DNA of 43,105 bases from Prorocentrum cordatum (lineage: Eukaryota; Sar; Dinophyceae; Prorocentrales; Prorocentraceae): positions 1-43,105 of the forward strand of contig CAUYUJ010000961.1 in assembly GCA_963575745.1 (NCBI GenBank), given 5' to 3'. Both the position numbers and the translations under genes were made by a program. Positions 19,683 through 30,513 of the stretch are shown here, piece by piece (position 1 is the stretch's first letter; each line of letters begins with the position of its first letter). Under the pieces are notes generated by a model. That model worked only from the letters and a program-made list of their open reading frames with translations, was not told the DNA's origin and did not search any database.

Positions 19683-20712
19683 TTCCGGAGCGCTGGAGAG
19701 CTAGTTGGCTCGAAAGAAAAGAACTGAACTTTTCACAACTTTTGGTCAGGTTGAAAATTTTGTTCTCGGAATTTGACTATTCGTTACAGCTCTAGTATTC
19801 TTTCCCGTGATATTCGATCTCATTCCCGCTCGCCATTTTGATCTCAGCTCGATCGGGTACCTTTTACTGCCAAAAAGCAGACTGGCGGGATCGGCCGTTT
19901 GGAGTCATCTTGATACGCGTTGTCGGTATTTTTTTACTTAACTCGAAGTGTAGGGCAGCTACAGAGCTGGTAAACACACCCGTTAAATCCAGAGGTCTGA
20001 ACTCGGTCTGCTAGCCGAGCTAGGGTCGCAAACCTATTCGTATTATTAGAGTCATCTTGACAGGTGCTGTCGGTTTTCTCTACTTTACTCGAGCTATGAG
20101 GCAGCTACAGGGCTCATGGTCACAGACATCGATGGTAAATCATCAGTCGCGTTCGTCTATTGAACCGAGAGCTCTGAACTCGGCCTGCTGCCCGAGCTAG
20201 GTTCGCGAAACTATTCGTATTGTCGAATCATCTTGACAAGTACTCTCAATTTTCTGCGCTCAACTCGTGCTGGGGGAGAGCGACAGTGCTGCGGGTCACA
20301 GATATCGATTTGCACACCTCAGGCGCGTCTGTTAGTCGATTCCAGAGCTCGGAACTCGGTCTGCTGCTCGAACTAGGCCCGCAAAGCTATTGTATCATTC
20401 GAGTCGATACTGTCGGTTTTCTGCACTTACCTCCGGCTATAGGGGGCTGCAGGGCTGGGAATCACATGAGTGGGTTCGCAGACAGCAGACGCGCCCGCCT
20501 GTCGCATTCAGAGGTCTGCACTCGGTTCGAAACTCGAACTCTGTTGCGACACTGTTTTTTTTTTTGGTTAGAGTCATCTTGAGAGGTCTGAAATCGCTTG
20601 GGCTGAAAAACTAGTCGTTCTTTGGAGTTGTTTTCCACACTATATACTGCCAGGAAGCTCTACGAGTCCCCCGGCGGTAACCAAGGTTGACGGTTTACCG
20701 CCGGCGCCCAGT
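19683..20712 (+). mobile_element. Family 1 element, head lost
   Basis: It begins TTCCGGAGCGCTGGAGAGC directly after the family 2c hairpin. Linker to about 19900, four monomers, right inverted repeat and hairpin at 20668-20712. The part from 20012 on is the left edge of the segment duplicated at 29109. Confidence 0.75.
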
Positions 20713-21049
20713 TGGTCGACCCGGCCGAGGCGGACAATGTGACAACTTTTGGGTGGTTTTGCAAAAATTTGAAAGATATTTGACCATTCATTTTAGGAAA
20801 GCAGATTTTCACTCTGAGCATTGAGATATAAACTTTGTTCTCTGAGCAGCTCAGCCCTCTAGAGCAATTTTTGGTACCAGGTCACTTGGAAGAACCGACT
20901 TCATGTTGACTCCGAAAAATCTCAACTTGAAGTTTTTGTTGAAACGCTCCCAGAAGCTCTGGCTTTGATGCTGATCTTTCTCACGGATGCAAGGAGCTCT
21001 ACGAGGTTCCCGGCGATGACCAGGTTGACGGTTCACCGCCGGCGCCAGT
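20713..21049 (+). mobile_element. Family 2a element, head lost
   Basis: Starts TGGTCGACCCGGCC. 2a block with ACTCTGAGCATTGAGATAT and GTTCTCTGAGCAGCTCAG. Right repeat GAGCTCTACGAGGT at about 20994-21007. The hairpin has one stem mismatch (GGCGATGA against TTCACCGCC). Confidence 0.7.
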
Positions 21050-21412
21050 TCCGGCGCGGGATGGAGCTAGTTGGCCGACCCGGCCTTAAGAGACAAAGTG
21101 GTGACTTTGGGTCGGTTTTGGGAAGATTTGAAAGATATTTGACAATTTATTTTGAGAAACCAGATTTTTCTCACGTGTAGTAGGTTATGCCGCGTCTGCC
21201 AGTTAAATTTTCAGGTCCGTAGCTGCAATATTGCTATCGAAAGACTTGCAGGAACCGCTGTTGGATGGAAACCGAAAAATTGTAATTTTTCGAATTTTTC
21301 GGCTCTCGCTTTAGAAGCTTCCTTCACTTTTTCCGAGGAGCGCTGTGCAAGAAAAGAGCTCTACGAGGTGCCCGGCGGTAACCTAGTTGACGGTTTACCG
21401 CCGGTTCCCAGT
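21050..21412 (+). mobile_element. Family 2c element with partial head
   Basis: Starts TCCGGCGCGGGATGGAGC, the right part of a family 2 head. 2c block GTAGTAGGTTATGCCGCG. The right repeat and a hairpin with perfect GGCGGTAA/TTACCGCC stems end GGTTCCCAGT at 21412. Confidence 0.7.
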
Positions 21413-21668
21413 CATTCGTATTGTTCGAGTCATCTTGAGAGGTGCTGTTGATTTACGCACGAACTCGGGGTGTAGGAGAGCTACAGAGCTCGTGCAGAAG
21501 ACAATCCAGAAGCATCGGGGGCGTTCGGCTGTTGCATTCGGGTTTGACATCGCTTGGGCTGAAAAACTATGTTTTCTGTGTAATTTTCTTCGACATTATA
21601 TGTTGTCAGGAAGCTCTAGGAGCCCCCCGGCGGTAACAAAGGTTGACGGTTTACCGCCGGCGCCCAGT
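21413..21668 (+). mobile_element. Family 1 terminal monomer, inverted repeat and hairpin
   Basis: Only the last monomer and terminal segment are present. The right inverted repeat is altered to GGAAGCTCTAGGAGC. Hairpin at 21624-21668. Confidence 0.7.
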
Positions 21669-22288
21669 TGGCCGACCCGGCCAGAAAGGACAATGTGACA
21701 ACTTTTGGGTGGTTGTGTGATTTTTTGAAAGATATTTCATCATTTATTTTGAGAAAGACGATTTTTCGCACCTGTAGACGATTATGAGGGCCTCCGCGTC
21801 TTAATATGAGCTCTCTACATGCACTTTTACTATCAAAACACTTGGCGAAACCAACTTCATGTCGACATAAAAAAAATATGCTCTCTCTTTTTCGAGAAAT
21901 GCTTCGATCAGCCATCTATTTCGATGCTGAGCACTCCTGCGCGTGTTAAGGAGCTCTACGAGGTTCCCGGCGGTGACCAGGTTGACGGTTCATGGGACGC
22001 TACGAAGTGGCATCCAGACCTGTGGCCTTTTCGAGCTCGCAGAAGATGACCCATATCGATTGAACACGCCTCAACAGTACTCGGAGCTCTACGAGCGTCC
22101 GGCAGTTACCTGGTTGACGGTTTACTGCCCGATCCAAGTTTCGGCGCGGGGTGGAGCTAGGCCGACCCGACCAGAACGGATAAAGTCGTGATTTTGGGCC
22201 GGTTTTCTAAAGTTTTCAAAGATATTCGACCATTTATTCTGGCATATAAACTTCGTTTTCAGAGCAGCTCAGCTCTCTGCATGCAGTT
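21669..22288 (+). mobile_element. Family 2b element with broken hairpin, and two family 2 fragments
   Basis: The 2b body runs from 21669 to its hairpin, which is cut at 21993 in GGTTCATGGG. 21994-22140 is another family 2 tail with an unusual hairpin (22097-22140). 22141-22288 is a family 2a start (TCGGCGCGGGGTGGAGC) cut by the family 1 element at 22289. Confidence 0.6.
22097..22140 (+). repeat. Compensated variant of the 3' hairpin
   Basis: The stem is GGCAGT (22101-22106) pairing with ACTGCC (22124-22129), where other copies have GGCGGT and ACCGCC. Both partners of one base pair have changed, so pairing is kept. The loop core GGTTGACGG is unchanged. The same variant is at 31198-31241 within the duplicated segment. 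Confidence 0.7.
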
Positions 22289-23661
22289 TGACTCGTAGAG
22301 CTTCCCTAAGCTAGCAGCTGGAAGCTTAAGAGTAATTCGGACGCGCTGGCGGGCTAGTTGGCTCGAAAAATCTCGACGGAACTTTCATGACTTTTGCTCA
22401 GTTCAAAATTATGTTCTCAAAATTTGAACATTTGTTTGCGCTCTAGTATTTTCCCCGTGATATTCGCTCTTATTCTCGCTCGCCATCTTGTTCTCAGCTC
22501 GATCGGGTGAATATTACTATCGAAAAGCACTGTGGCGGGATCGGCCGTTTCGAGTCATCTTGATACGCGCTGTCGGTATATTGGACTCAACTCGAGATAC
22601 AGGACAGTTACAGAGCTGGTAAGCACACCTTATCGATTCAGAATGATCAGGCGCGTTCCTCTGTCGCATCCAGAGGTCTGAACTCGGTCTGCTAGCTGAG
22701 CTAGGACAAACCTGTTCGTATTATTCGAGTCATCTTGATAGGCGTTGTCGGTTTTGTGTACTTAACTCGAGCTGTAGCATAGCTACAGAGCTGATACTTA
22801 CAGAAACCGATTCAGGATCATCCAGCGCGTTTGTCTGTTAACTCAGAGCTCCGAACTTGGTCTGCTGCCCGAGCTAGGTCGCAAACTATTCGTACTGTTC
22901 GAGTCATCTTGACAGGTCGGTTTTCAGCACTTAACTCGGGCTGTAGGGGGACCACAGGGCTCATAATCTGAGGAATCGGTTCAGAGACATCAGGCGCGTT
23001 CGCTTGTCGCATTTAGAGGTCTGAACTCGGTCTGCGAGCTAGTTTCGCGAAACTATACGTATTGGTCGAGTCATCTTGGGAGGTGCTGTCGGTTTTCTGC
23101 ACTTAACTCGGTCTGTAGGGGGGCTGCAGGGCACAATCACAGGAATCGATTCGGACATCAGGTGCGTCCGCCTGCTGCATTCAGAGGTCTGAACTGGGTT
23201 TGCTACTCGAGCTAGGTTCGCAAACCCATTCGTTTTGTTCGAGTTATCTTGACAGGTGCTGTCGATTTTCGCACGTAACTCGGGCTGTAGGAGAGCTACA
23301 CAGCTGATACGCACAGAAACTGATTCGAAATCAGTCTGCGCGCTCGTCTGTTGCATCTAGAGGTCTGAACTGGGTTTGCCTCTCGGACTAGCTCCGCAAA
23401 ACTATTCGCATTCTTCAAGTTACCGTGGCAGATTTCGTCCCTTTTCTGCATTCAACTCGGGCTGTAAGAGCTACGAGCTGGTACGCACAGAAAACGATCG
23501 AGAAGTATGAGAGACGTTCGGCTGTTGCATCGAGAGGTCTGAAATCGCTGGGGCTGAAAAACTATTCTTCTCTACAATGTTTTTAACATTATGCATGATC
23601 AGGAAGCTCTACGAGTCCCCCGGCGGTAACAAAGGTTGACGGTTTACCGCCAGCGCCCAGT
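22289..23661 (+). mobile_element. Complete family 1 element
   Basis: Head GACTCGTAGAGCTTCCCTAA; linker to about 22550; about six monomers; right inverted repeat; hairpin at 23617-23661 with one stem change near the end (CCAGCGCCCAGT). Its end is the right edge of the segment duplicated at 29109-32762. Confidence 0.75.
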
Positions 23662-24066
23662 TCGATATACCTCGTAGAGCTCTTCTGTATCGATGAGCTA
23701 GAGGAATTTCGGCGCGGGGTGGAGCTAGTTGGTCGACCCGGCCAGAAAAGAAGATGTGATAACTTTGGGTCGGTTTTACTAAGATTTGAAAAATATGTGA
23801 CATTTCATTTTAAGAAAGCAGATTTTTACTCCGAGCATTAGTATATTAACTTAATTCTGCGAGCAGCTCAGCTCTTTCGAGACAGTTTTACTACCCAAAC
23901 ATTTGGAGGAACCGACGTCACGTTGACACCGAGAAATGAAAATATGATGTTTTTCTAGAACTGCTCTGAGAAGCGGTCTCCTTTGAATCTGAGCACTCTT
24001 ATGCGTGCAAGGAGCTCTACGAGGTTCCCCGCGGTGACCAGGTTGACGGTTTACCGCCGGCGCCAT
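23662..24066 (+). mobile_element. Complete family 2a element
   Basis: After TCGATAT comes the head ACCTCGTAGAGCTCTTCTG. The body has the 2a block (ACTCCGAGCATTAGTATAT). Right repeat GAGCTCTACGAGGT, then a hairpin with unmatched stems (CGCGGTGA against TTTACCGCC), so it is probably decayed. Confidence 0.7.
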
Positions 24067-25700
24067 TATTCCCGCTCGCCATCTTAATCTCAGCTCGATC
24101 GGGTAAATATTTCTGCAAAAAAGCATCGCGGCGGGATCGGCTGTTTCGAGTCATCTTGATACGTGTTGTCGTGTTGTAGGGCAGCTAGCGAACTCATCCT
24201 CACAGCAATCGATTGAAAAACATCAGGCGCGTTTGTCTGTTCCATCTAGAGGGCTGAACTCGGTCTGCTGCCCAAGCTAGGTGCGCGAAACTATTCGTGT
24301 TGTTGGAGTCATCTTGAGAGGTGCTGACAGTTTTCTGCACTTAGCTCGGGCTGTAGGGAGGCTACAGGGCTATTACTCACAGGAATCGATTCGGAGACAT
24401 CAGGCGCGTCTGCCTGCCAAATCCAGAGTTCGGAACTCGTGTGCTGCCCGAGCTAGGTTCGCTAAACTATTCGTATTCGTCGAGTCAGAGAGATGTTGTC
24501 TGTTTTCTGCACTTAACTCGAGCTGTAAGGGGGCTGCAGGGCTGGTTATCACTGGAATCATTCGCAGATATCAGCTGCTTCCACCTGTCGCATTCCGAGC
24601 CCTTAACTCGGTGCTGCTCGAGCTAGGTTCGCGAAACTATTCGTATTGTTCGAGTCATCTTCAGAGGTGCTGTCGATTTTCTTCACTTAACTTGGGCTGT
24701 AAGGGGGCTGCAGGGCTGGTTATCACAGGAATTGATTCGGAGACATGAGGCGCGTCCGCCTGTTGCATTCAGATGTCTAAACTCGGTCTGATACTCGAGC
24801 TAGATTCGGTGATCGAGGTGCTGCCGATTTTCGCACGTAACTTGAGCTGTAGGAGAGCTACGGAGCTCTTGCGCACGGAAAACGATCAGAGGTCTGATCT
24901 CGGTCTGCTAGCCGAGCTAGGTCCGCAAACCTATTCGTATTATTCGAGTCATCTTGACAGGCGCTCTCGGTTTTCTGTATCTAACTCGAGCTGTGGGACA
25001 GCTACAGGGCTGATATTTACAGAAACTGATTGAGAGTCATCAGTCGCGTTTTTCTTTTGAATCCAGAGCTCTGAACTCGGTCTGCTGCCCGATCCAGAAT
25101 CGCGAAACTGTTCGTTTCGTTCGAGCCATCTTGAGAGATGCTGTCCGTTTTATGCACTTAACTGGGCTGTAGGGGGGCTAGAGAGCTGGTGGTGACAGCA
25201 ATCAATTTGGAGACATCAGGCGCGTCTGCCAGTGGAATCCAGAGCTCGGAACTCGGTCTGCTGCCCAAATTCGGTCCGCGAAACTGTCCGCATTGTTCGA
25301 GTCATCCTAAAAGATGCTGTCGGCTTTCTGCACTTAACTCGGACTGTAATCACAGGAACCGATTCAGAGACATGAGACGCGTCGGCCTGTCGCATTCAGA
25401 GGTCTGAACTCGGTCTGATACTCGAGCTGGGTTTGCCAAACTATTCGTTTTGTTCGAGTCATCTTGAGAGGTGCTGTCGATTGACGCACGTAACTCGGGC
25501 TGTAGGAGAGCTACAGAGCTCGTACAGAAGACAATCGAGAAGCATCGGGGGGCGTTCGGCTGTTCCATGGAGAGATCTGAAATCGCTCGGGCTGAAAAGC
25601 TATTTGTTCTCTGCAATTTTTTCGACATTATATATTGTCAGGAAGCTCTACGAGTCCCCCGGCGGTAAGAAAGGTTGACGGTTTACCGCAGGCGCCCAGT
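24067..25700 (+). mobile_element. Family 1 element, head and most of linker missing
   Basis: Starts TATTCCCGCTCGCCATC in the linker. Eight to nine monomers follow, the longest monomer run in the window apart from the left edge. Right inverted repeat at 25641-25655 and hairpin at 25656-25700. Confidence 0.75.
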
Positions 25701-25756
25701 TGGCCGACCCGGCCAGAAAGGACAAAGTGACAACTTTTGGGTGGTTTTGCGAATAT
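25701..25756 (+). mobile_element. Left part of a family 2b element (split by insertion)
   Basis: TGGCCGACCCGGCC to GGTTTTGCGAATAT. The sequence that normally follows (TTGAAAGATATTTGACC) resumes at 27159, after one family 1 element. Confidence 0.8.
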
Positions 25757-27158
25757 AACTCGTGGAGCTTCCCTTAGCAAGTTATTGCTGGAAGCTTAAG
25801 AGTAATTCCGGGGCACTGGAGAGCTAGTTGGCAAGAAAAATCTCGACGGACATTTTGAGGAATTTTGGTCGGTTGAAAAATTTGTTTTCAAAATTCAACA
25901 AGTCGTTTGAGCTCTAGTATTTTTTTCTCGTGATATTCGATCTTATTCCCGCTCCCCATCTTGATCTCAGCTCGATCGGGTACCTTTTACTGCCAAAAAG
26001 CGTCCAGGCGGGATCGGCCGTTTCGAGTCATCTTGATACGCGCAGTCGGTATATTGAATGAACTTTACTCGAGATATAGGGACAGCTACAGAGCTGGTAA
26101 GCACACCTAATCGATTCAGAATGATCAGGCGCGTTCGTCTGTTGAAGCTAGAGGTCTGAACTCGGTCTGCTAGCCGAGCTAGGTCCGCCAACCTATTCGT
26201 ATTATTCGAGTCATCTTGACAGGCGCTCTTGGTTTTCTGTACTTAACTCGAGCTATATGGTAGCTACAGAGCTGATGTTTACAGAAATCGATTCAGAATT
26301 ATCAGTTGCATTTGTCTGTTGAATCCAGAGCTCTGAACTCGGTCTACTGCCCGATCCAGAATCGCGAAACTGTTCGTATTGTTCGAGTCATCTTGAGAGG
26401 TGCTGTTGGTTTTCTGCACTTATCTCTGGCTATAGGGGGGCTACAGTGCTGGTGGTGACAGCAATCGATTCCGAGACATCAGCCGCGTCCCCCTGTGGAA
26501 TCCAGAGCTCGGAACTCGGTCTGCTGCCCGAACTCGGTCCGCGAAACTGTTTGTATTTTTTGAGTCATCCTGAAAGATGCTGTCGGCTTTCTGCACTTAA
26601 CTCGGGCTGTAGGGGGGCTCCAGGGCTCGTACTCACAGGAATCGACTCGGAGACATCAGGCGCGTCCGCCTGCCGAATCGAGAGCTCGGAACTCGGTGTG
26701 CTGCCCGAGCTAGGTTCGCAAAACTATTCCTATTCGTCGAGTCATCTGGAGAGGTGCTGTCCGTTTTCTGCACTTCACTCGAGCTGTAAGGGGGCTGCAG
26801 GGCTGGTAATCACTGGAATCGATTCCGAGACGTCAGACGCGTCCGCCTGTCGCATTCAGAGGTCTGAACTCGGTCTGATACTCGAGCTGGGTTTGCACTA
26901 TTCGTTGTATCCGAGTCATCTTGAGAGGTGCTGTCGATTTACGCACGTAACTCGGGCTGTAGGAGAGCTACAGAGCTCGCACAGAAGACACTCCAGAAGC
27001 ATCGGGCGGCGTTCAGCTGTTGCATCGAGAAGTCTGAAATCGCTTGGGCAGAAAAAATATTCATTCTCTACAATTTTTTTCGACATTATAAATTGTCAGG
27101 AAGCTCTACGAGTCCCCCGGCGGTAAGAAACGTTGACGGTTTACCGCCGGCGCCCAGT
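25757..27158 (+). mobile_element. Complete family 1 element nested in family 2b
   Basis: 1,402 bp from AACTCGTGGAGCTTCCC to CGCCCAGT. Head, linker (to about 26030), six monomers, terminal segment, right inverted repeat and hairpin (27114-27158). The filled and empty sites can be compared: GCGAATAT/TTGAAAG elsewhere is uninterrupted. The insertion lies between two T residues with no duplication beyond an ambiguous T. Confidence 0.85.
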
Positions 27159-27437
27159 TTGAAAGATATTTGACCATTTATTTTGAGAAAGCAGATTTTC
27201 GCACCTGTAGACGACTATGAGGGCCTTCGCGTCTTGATATGAGCTCTCTAGATGCACTTTTACTATCAAAACACTTGGCGAAACCAACTTCATCTCGACA
27301 TGGAAAAATAATGTTTTCTCTTTTTCGAGATGCTTCCAGAAGCCCTCTCTTTTGATTCTGAGCACTCTTACGCGTGCTAGGAGCTCTACGAGGTTCCCGG
27401 CGGTGACCAGGTTGACGGTTCACCGCCGGCGCCAGTT
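27159..27437 (+). mobile_element. Right part of the split family 2b element
   Basis: It continues 25756. It has the 2b block CACCTGTAGACGACTATGAG, right repeat GAGCTCTACGAGGT and a hairpin with GGCGGTGA/TTCACCGCC stems ending GCGCCAGT. Confidence 0.8.
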
Positions 27438-27548
27438 CGGACGCACTGGCGAGCTAGTTGGCAAGAAAAATCTCGACGGAACTTTTGCTGACTTTTGCTC
27501 AGTTGGAAATTATGTTTTCAAAATTTGACCATTCGTTAGAGCTCTAGT
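27438..27548 (+). mobile_element. Family 1 linker, left part (split by family 2c)
   Basis: Starts TCGGACGCACTGGCGAGC and stops at GAGCTCTAGT. The usual continuation ATTTTTTCCCGTGATATTC resumes at 27949. Confidence 0.8.
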
Positions 27549-27948
27549 ACCTCGTAGAGCTCTTCGGCATCGATGAGCTAGAGGAATTCCGGCGCGGGGT
27601 GGAGCTAGTTGGCCCACCCGGCCGAGGCGGACAATGTGGCAACTTTTGGGTGGTTTTGCGAATATTTGAAAGATATTTGACCATTTATTTTAAGAAACCA
27701 GATTTTTCGCACCTGTAGTGGGTTTTGCCGCGTCTGCCAGTAAAATTTTCAGGTCTGTAGGTGCAGTATTACTATCGAAAGACTTGGAGGAACCAACGTT
27801 AAGTAAAAGCAGAAAAACGTGTTTTTTTGAGTTTTTTCTTTCTCGCTGCAGAAGCTTTCTCTCCGTGTTCCGACGATCGCCGTGCAAGAAAAGAGCTCTA
27901 CGAGGTTTCCGGTAGTAACCAGGTTGACGGTTTACCGCCGGTTCCAGT
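27549..27948 (+). mobile_element. Complete family 2c element nested in a family 1 linker
   Basis: 400 bp from ACCTCGTAGAGCTC to GGTTCCAGT. Head, body start, 2c block (CACCTGTAGTGGGTTTTGCC), right repeat GAGCTCTACGAGGT at about 27893-27906, and a hairpin with mismatches (GGTAGTAACC). The linker CTCTAGT/ATTTTTTCCC, intact in many other copies, is split between T and A. Confidence 0.85.
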
Positions 27949-29006
27949 ATTTTTTCCCGTGATATTCGATATTATTCCCGCTCGCCATCTTGTTCTCAGC
28001 TCGATCGGGTGAATATTACTATCGAAAAGCACTGTGGCGGGATCGGCCGTTTCGAGTCATCTTGATACGCGCTGACGGTATATTGGACTTAACTCGAGCT
28101 GTAGGGCAGCTACAGAGCTGGTAAGCATACCTATTCCATTCAGAATCATCAGGCGCGTTCGCCTGTTGAATCCAGAGGTCTGAACTCGGTCTACTAGCCG
28201 AGCTAGGTCCGCAAACCTATTCGTATTATTCGAGTCATCTTGACAGACGCTTTTGGTTTTCTGTACTTAACTCGAGCTATATAGCAGCCACAGGGCTAAT
28301 ACTCACAGACACATTCAGAATCATCAGTCGCGTTCGTCTGTTGATTGCAGAGCTCTGAACTCGGTCTGCTGCCCGATCTAAAATCGCGAAACTATTCGTA
28401 TTGTTCGAGTCAGCTTGAGAAGTGCTGTCGGGTTTCTGTACTAACTCGGGCTGCAGGGGAGCTACAGTGCTTGCAGTCACAGGAATCGATTTCAAGACAT
28501 GAGGCGCGTCCGCCTGTCGAATCCAGAGCTCGGAACTCGGTCTGCTGCCCGAACTAGGTCTGCAAAATTATTCGTATTGTTCGAGTCATTCTGAGAGGTG
28601 CTGTCGGTTTTCTGCATTCAACTCGGGTTGTAGGGCGGCTGCAGGGCTGGTACTCACAGGAATCGGTCTGGAGACATCAGACGCGTCCGCCTGTCGCATT
28701 CAGAGGTCAGGAATCGGTCTGATACTCGAGCTATGTTTGTCAAACTATTTGTATTGTTCGAGTCGTCTTGAGAGGCGCTGTCGATTTACGCACGTTACTC
28801 GGGCTGAAGGAGGGCTACAGAGCTCGTACAGAAGACAATCCAGAAACATCGGGGGCGTTCGGCTCTTGCATCGAGAGGTCTGAAATCGCTTGGGCTGAAA
28901 ATTATTGGTTCTCAACAATTTTTGTCCACATTATCTGTTGTCAGCAGGAAGCTCTACGAGTCCCCCGGCGGTAACCAAGGTTGACGGTTTACCGCCGGCG
29001 CCCAGT
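27949..29006 (+). mobile_element. Family 1 element, right part
   Basis: Rest of the linker (to about 28060), five monomers, terminal segment, right inverted repeat and hairpin (28962-29006) with intact stems. Confidence 0.8.
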
Positions 29007-29108
29007 TGTTGCTGGAAGCTTAAGAGTAATTCCGGGGCGCTGGAGAGCTAGCTGGCAAGAACAATCTCGACGGACATTTTGAGGAATTTTGGTCGGTTGA
29101 AAATTTTG
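29007..29108 (+). mobile_element. Family 1 head and linker start, interrupted by the 3.65-kb duplication
   Basis: Starts TGTTGCTGGAAGCTTAAGAG and stops at GTCGGTTGAAAATTTTG. The last 22 bp are repeated immediately right of the inserted block, at 32762-32783 (one base, the final T of the block, is shared). Confidence 0.75.
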
Positions 29109-29811
29109 TAGCCGAGCTAGGGTCGCAAACCTATTCGTATTATTAGAGTCATCTTGACAGGTGCTGTCGGTTTTCTCTACTTTACTCGAGCTATGAGGCA
29201 GCTACAGGGCTCATTGTCACAGACATCGATGGGAAATCATCAGTCGCGTTCGTCTATTGAACCGAGAGCTCTGAACTCGGCCTGCTGCCCGAGCTAGGTT
29301 CGCGAAACTATTCGTATTGTTCGAATCATCTTGAGAAGTACTCTCAATTTTCTGCACTCAACTCGTGCTGGGGGAGAGCTACAGTGCTGCGGGTCACAGA
29401 TATCGATTTGCACACATCAGGCGCGTCTGTTAGTCGATTCCAGAGCTCGGAACTCGGTCTGCTGCTCGAACTAGGCCCGCAAAGCTATTGTATCATTCGA
29501 GTCGATACTGTCGGTTTTCTGCACTTACCTCCGGCTATAGGGGGGCTGCAGGGCTGGGAATCACATGAGTGGGTTCGCAGACAGCAGACGCGCCCGCCTG
29601 TCGCATTCAGAGGTCTGAACTCGGTTCGATACTCGAACTGGGTTGCGAAACTGTTTCTTTTTTTGGTTAGAGTCATCTTGAGAGGTCTGAAATCGCTTGG
29701 GCTGAAAAACTAGTCGTTCTTTGGAGTTGTTTTCCACGCTATATACTGTCAGGAAGCTCTACGAGTCCCCCGGCGGTAACCAAGGTTGACGGCTTACCGC
29801 CGGCGCCCAGT
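29109..29811 (+). mobile_element. Family 1 monomers and hairpin (duplicated block, part 1)
   Basis: Counterpart of 20012-20712: three to four monomers, right inverted repeat and hairpin (29767-29811, loop change GACGGCTTACC). Confidence 0.75.
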
Positions 29812-30513
29812 TGGTCGACCCGGCCGAGGCGGACAATGTGACAACTTTTGGGTGGTTTTGCAAAAATTTGAAAGATATTTGACAATTCATTTTAGGAAAG
29901 CAGATTTTTACTCTGAGCATTGAGATATAAACTTTGTTCTCTGAGCAGCTCAGCCCTCTAGAGCAATTTTTGGTACCAGTTCACTTGGAGGAACCGACTT
30001 CATGTTGACTCCTAAAAATCTCAACTTGAAGTTTTTGTTGAAAAGCTCCCAGAAGCTCTTGGCTTTGATGCTGATCTTTCTCACGGATGCAAGGAGCTCT
30101 ACGAGGTTCCCGGCGATGACCAGGTTGACGGTTCACCGCCGGCGCCAGTTCCGGCGCGGGATGGAGCTAGTTGGCCGACCCGGCCTTAAGAGACAAAGTG
30201 GTGACTTTGGGTCGGTTTTGGGAAGATTTGAAAGATATTTGACAATTTATTTTGATAAACCAGATTTTTCTCACGTGTAGTAGGTTATGCCGCGTCTGCC
30301 AGTTAAATTTTCAGGTCCGTAGCTGCAATATTGCTATCGAAAGACTTGCAGGAACCGCTGTTGGATGGAAACCGAAAAATTGTATTTTTTTCGAATTTTT
30401 CGGCTCTCGCTTTAGAAGCTTCCTTAACTTTTTCCGAGGAGCGCTGTGCAAGAAAAGAGCTCTACGAGGTGCCCGGCGGTAACCTAGTTGACGGTTTACC
30501 GCCGGTTCCCAGT
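29812..30513 (+). mobile_element. Family 2a and family 2c elements (duplicated block, part 2)
   Basis: Counterparts of 20713-21049 and 21050-21412. The 2a hairpin keeps the same mismatch (GGCGATGA), as expected of a duplicate. Confidence 0.75.

Noticed and set aside
26446-27126. 226-codon plus-strand open frame
   Set aside because: The peptide repeats with the 177-bp monomer (ELGLLPELGPRNYSY, RCCRFSALNS), since 177 is a multiple of 3. It reflects the period, not coding selection.
23662-29006. CRISPR array
   Set aside because: Repeat periods are 177 bp with no short unique spacers, and the units are modular mobile elements.
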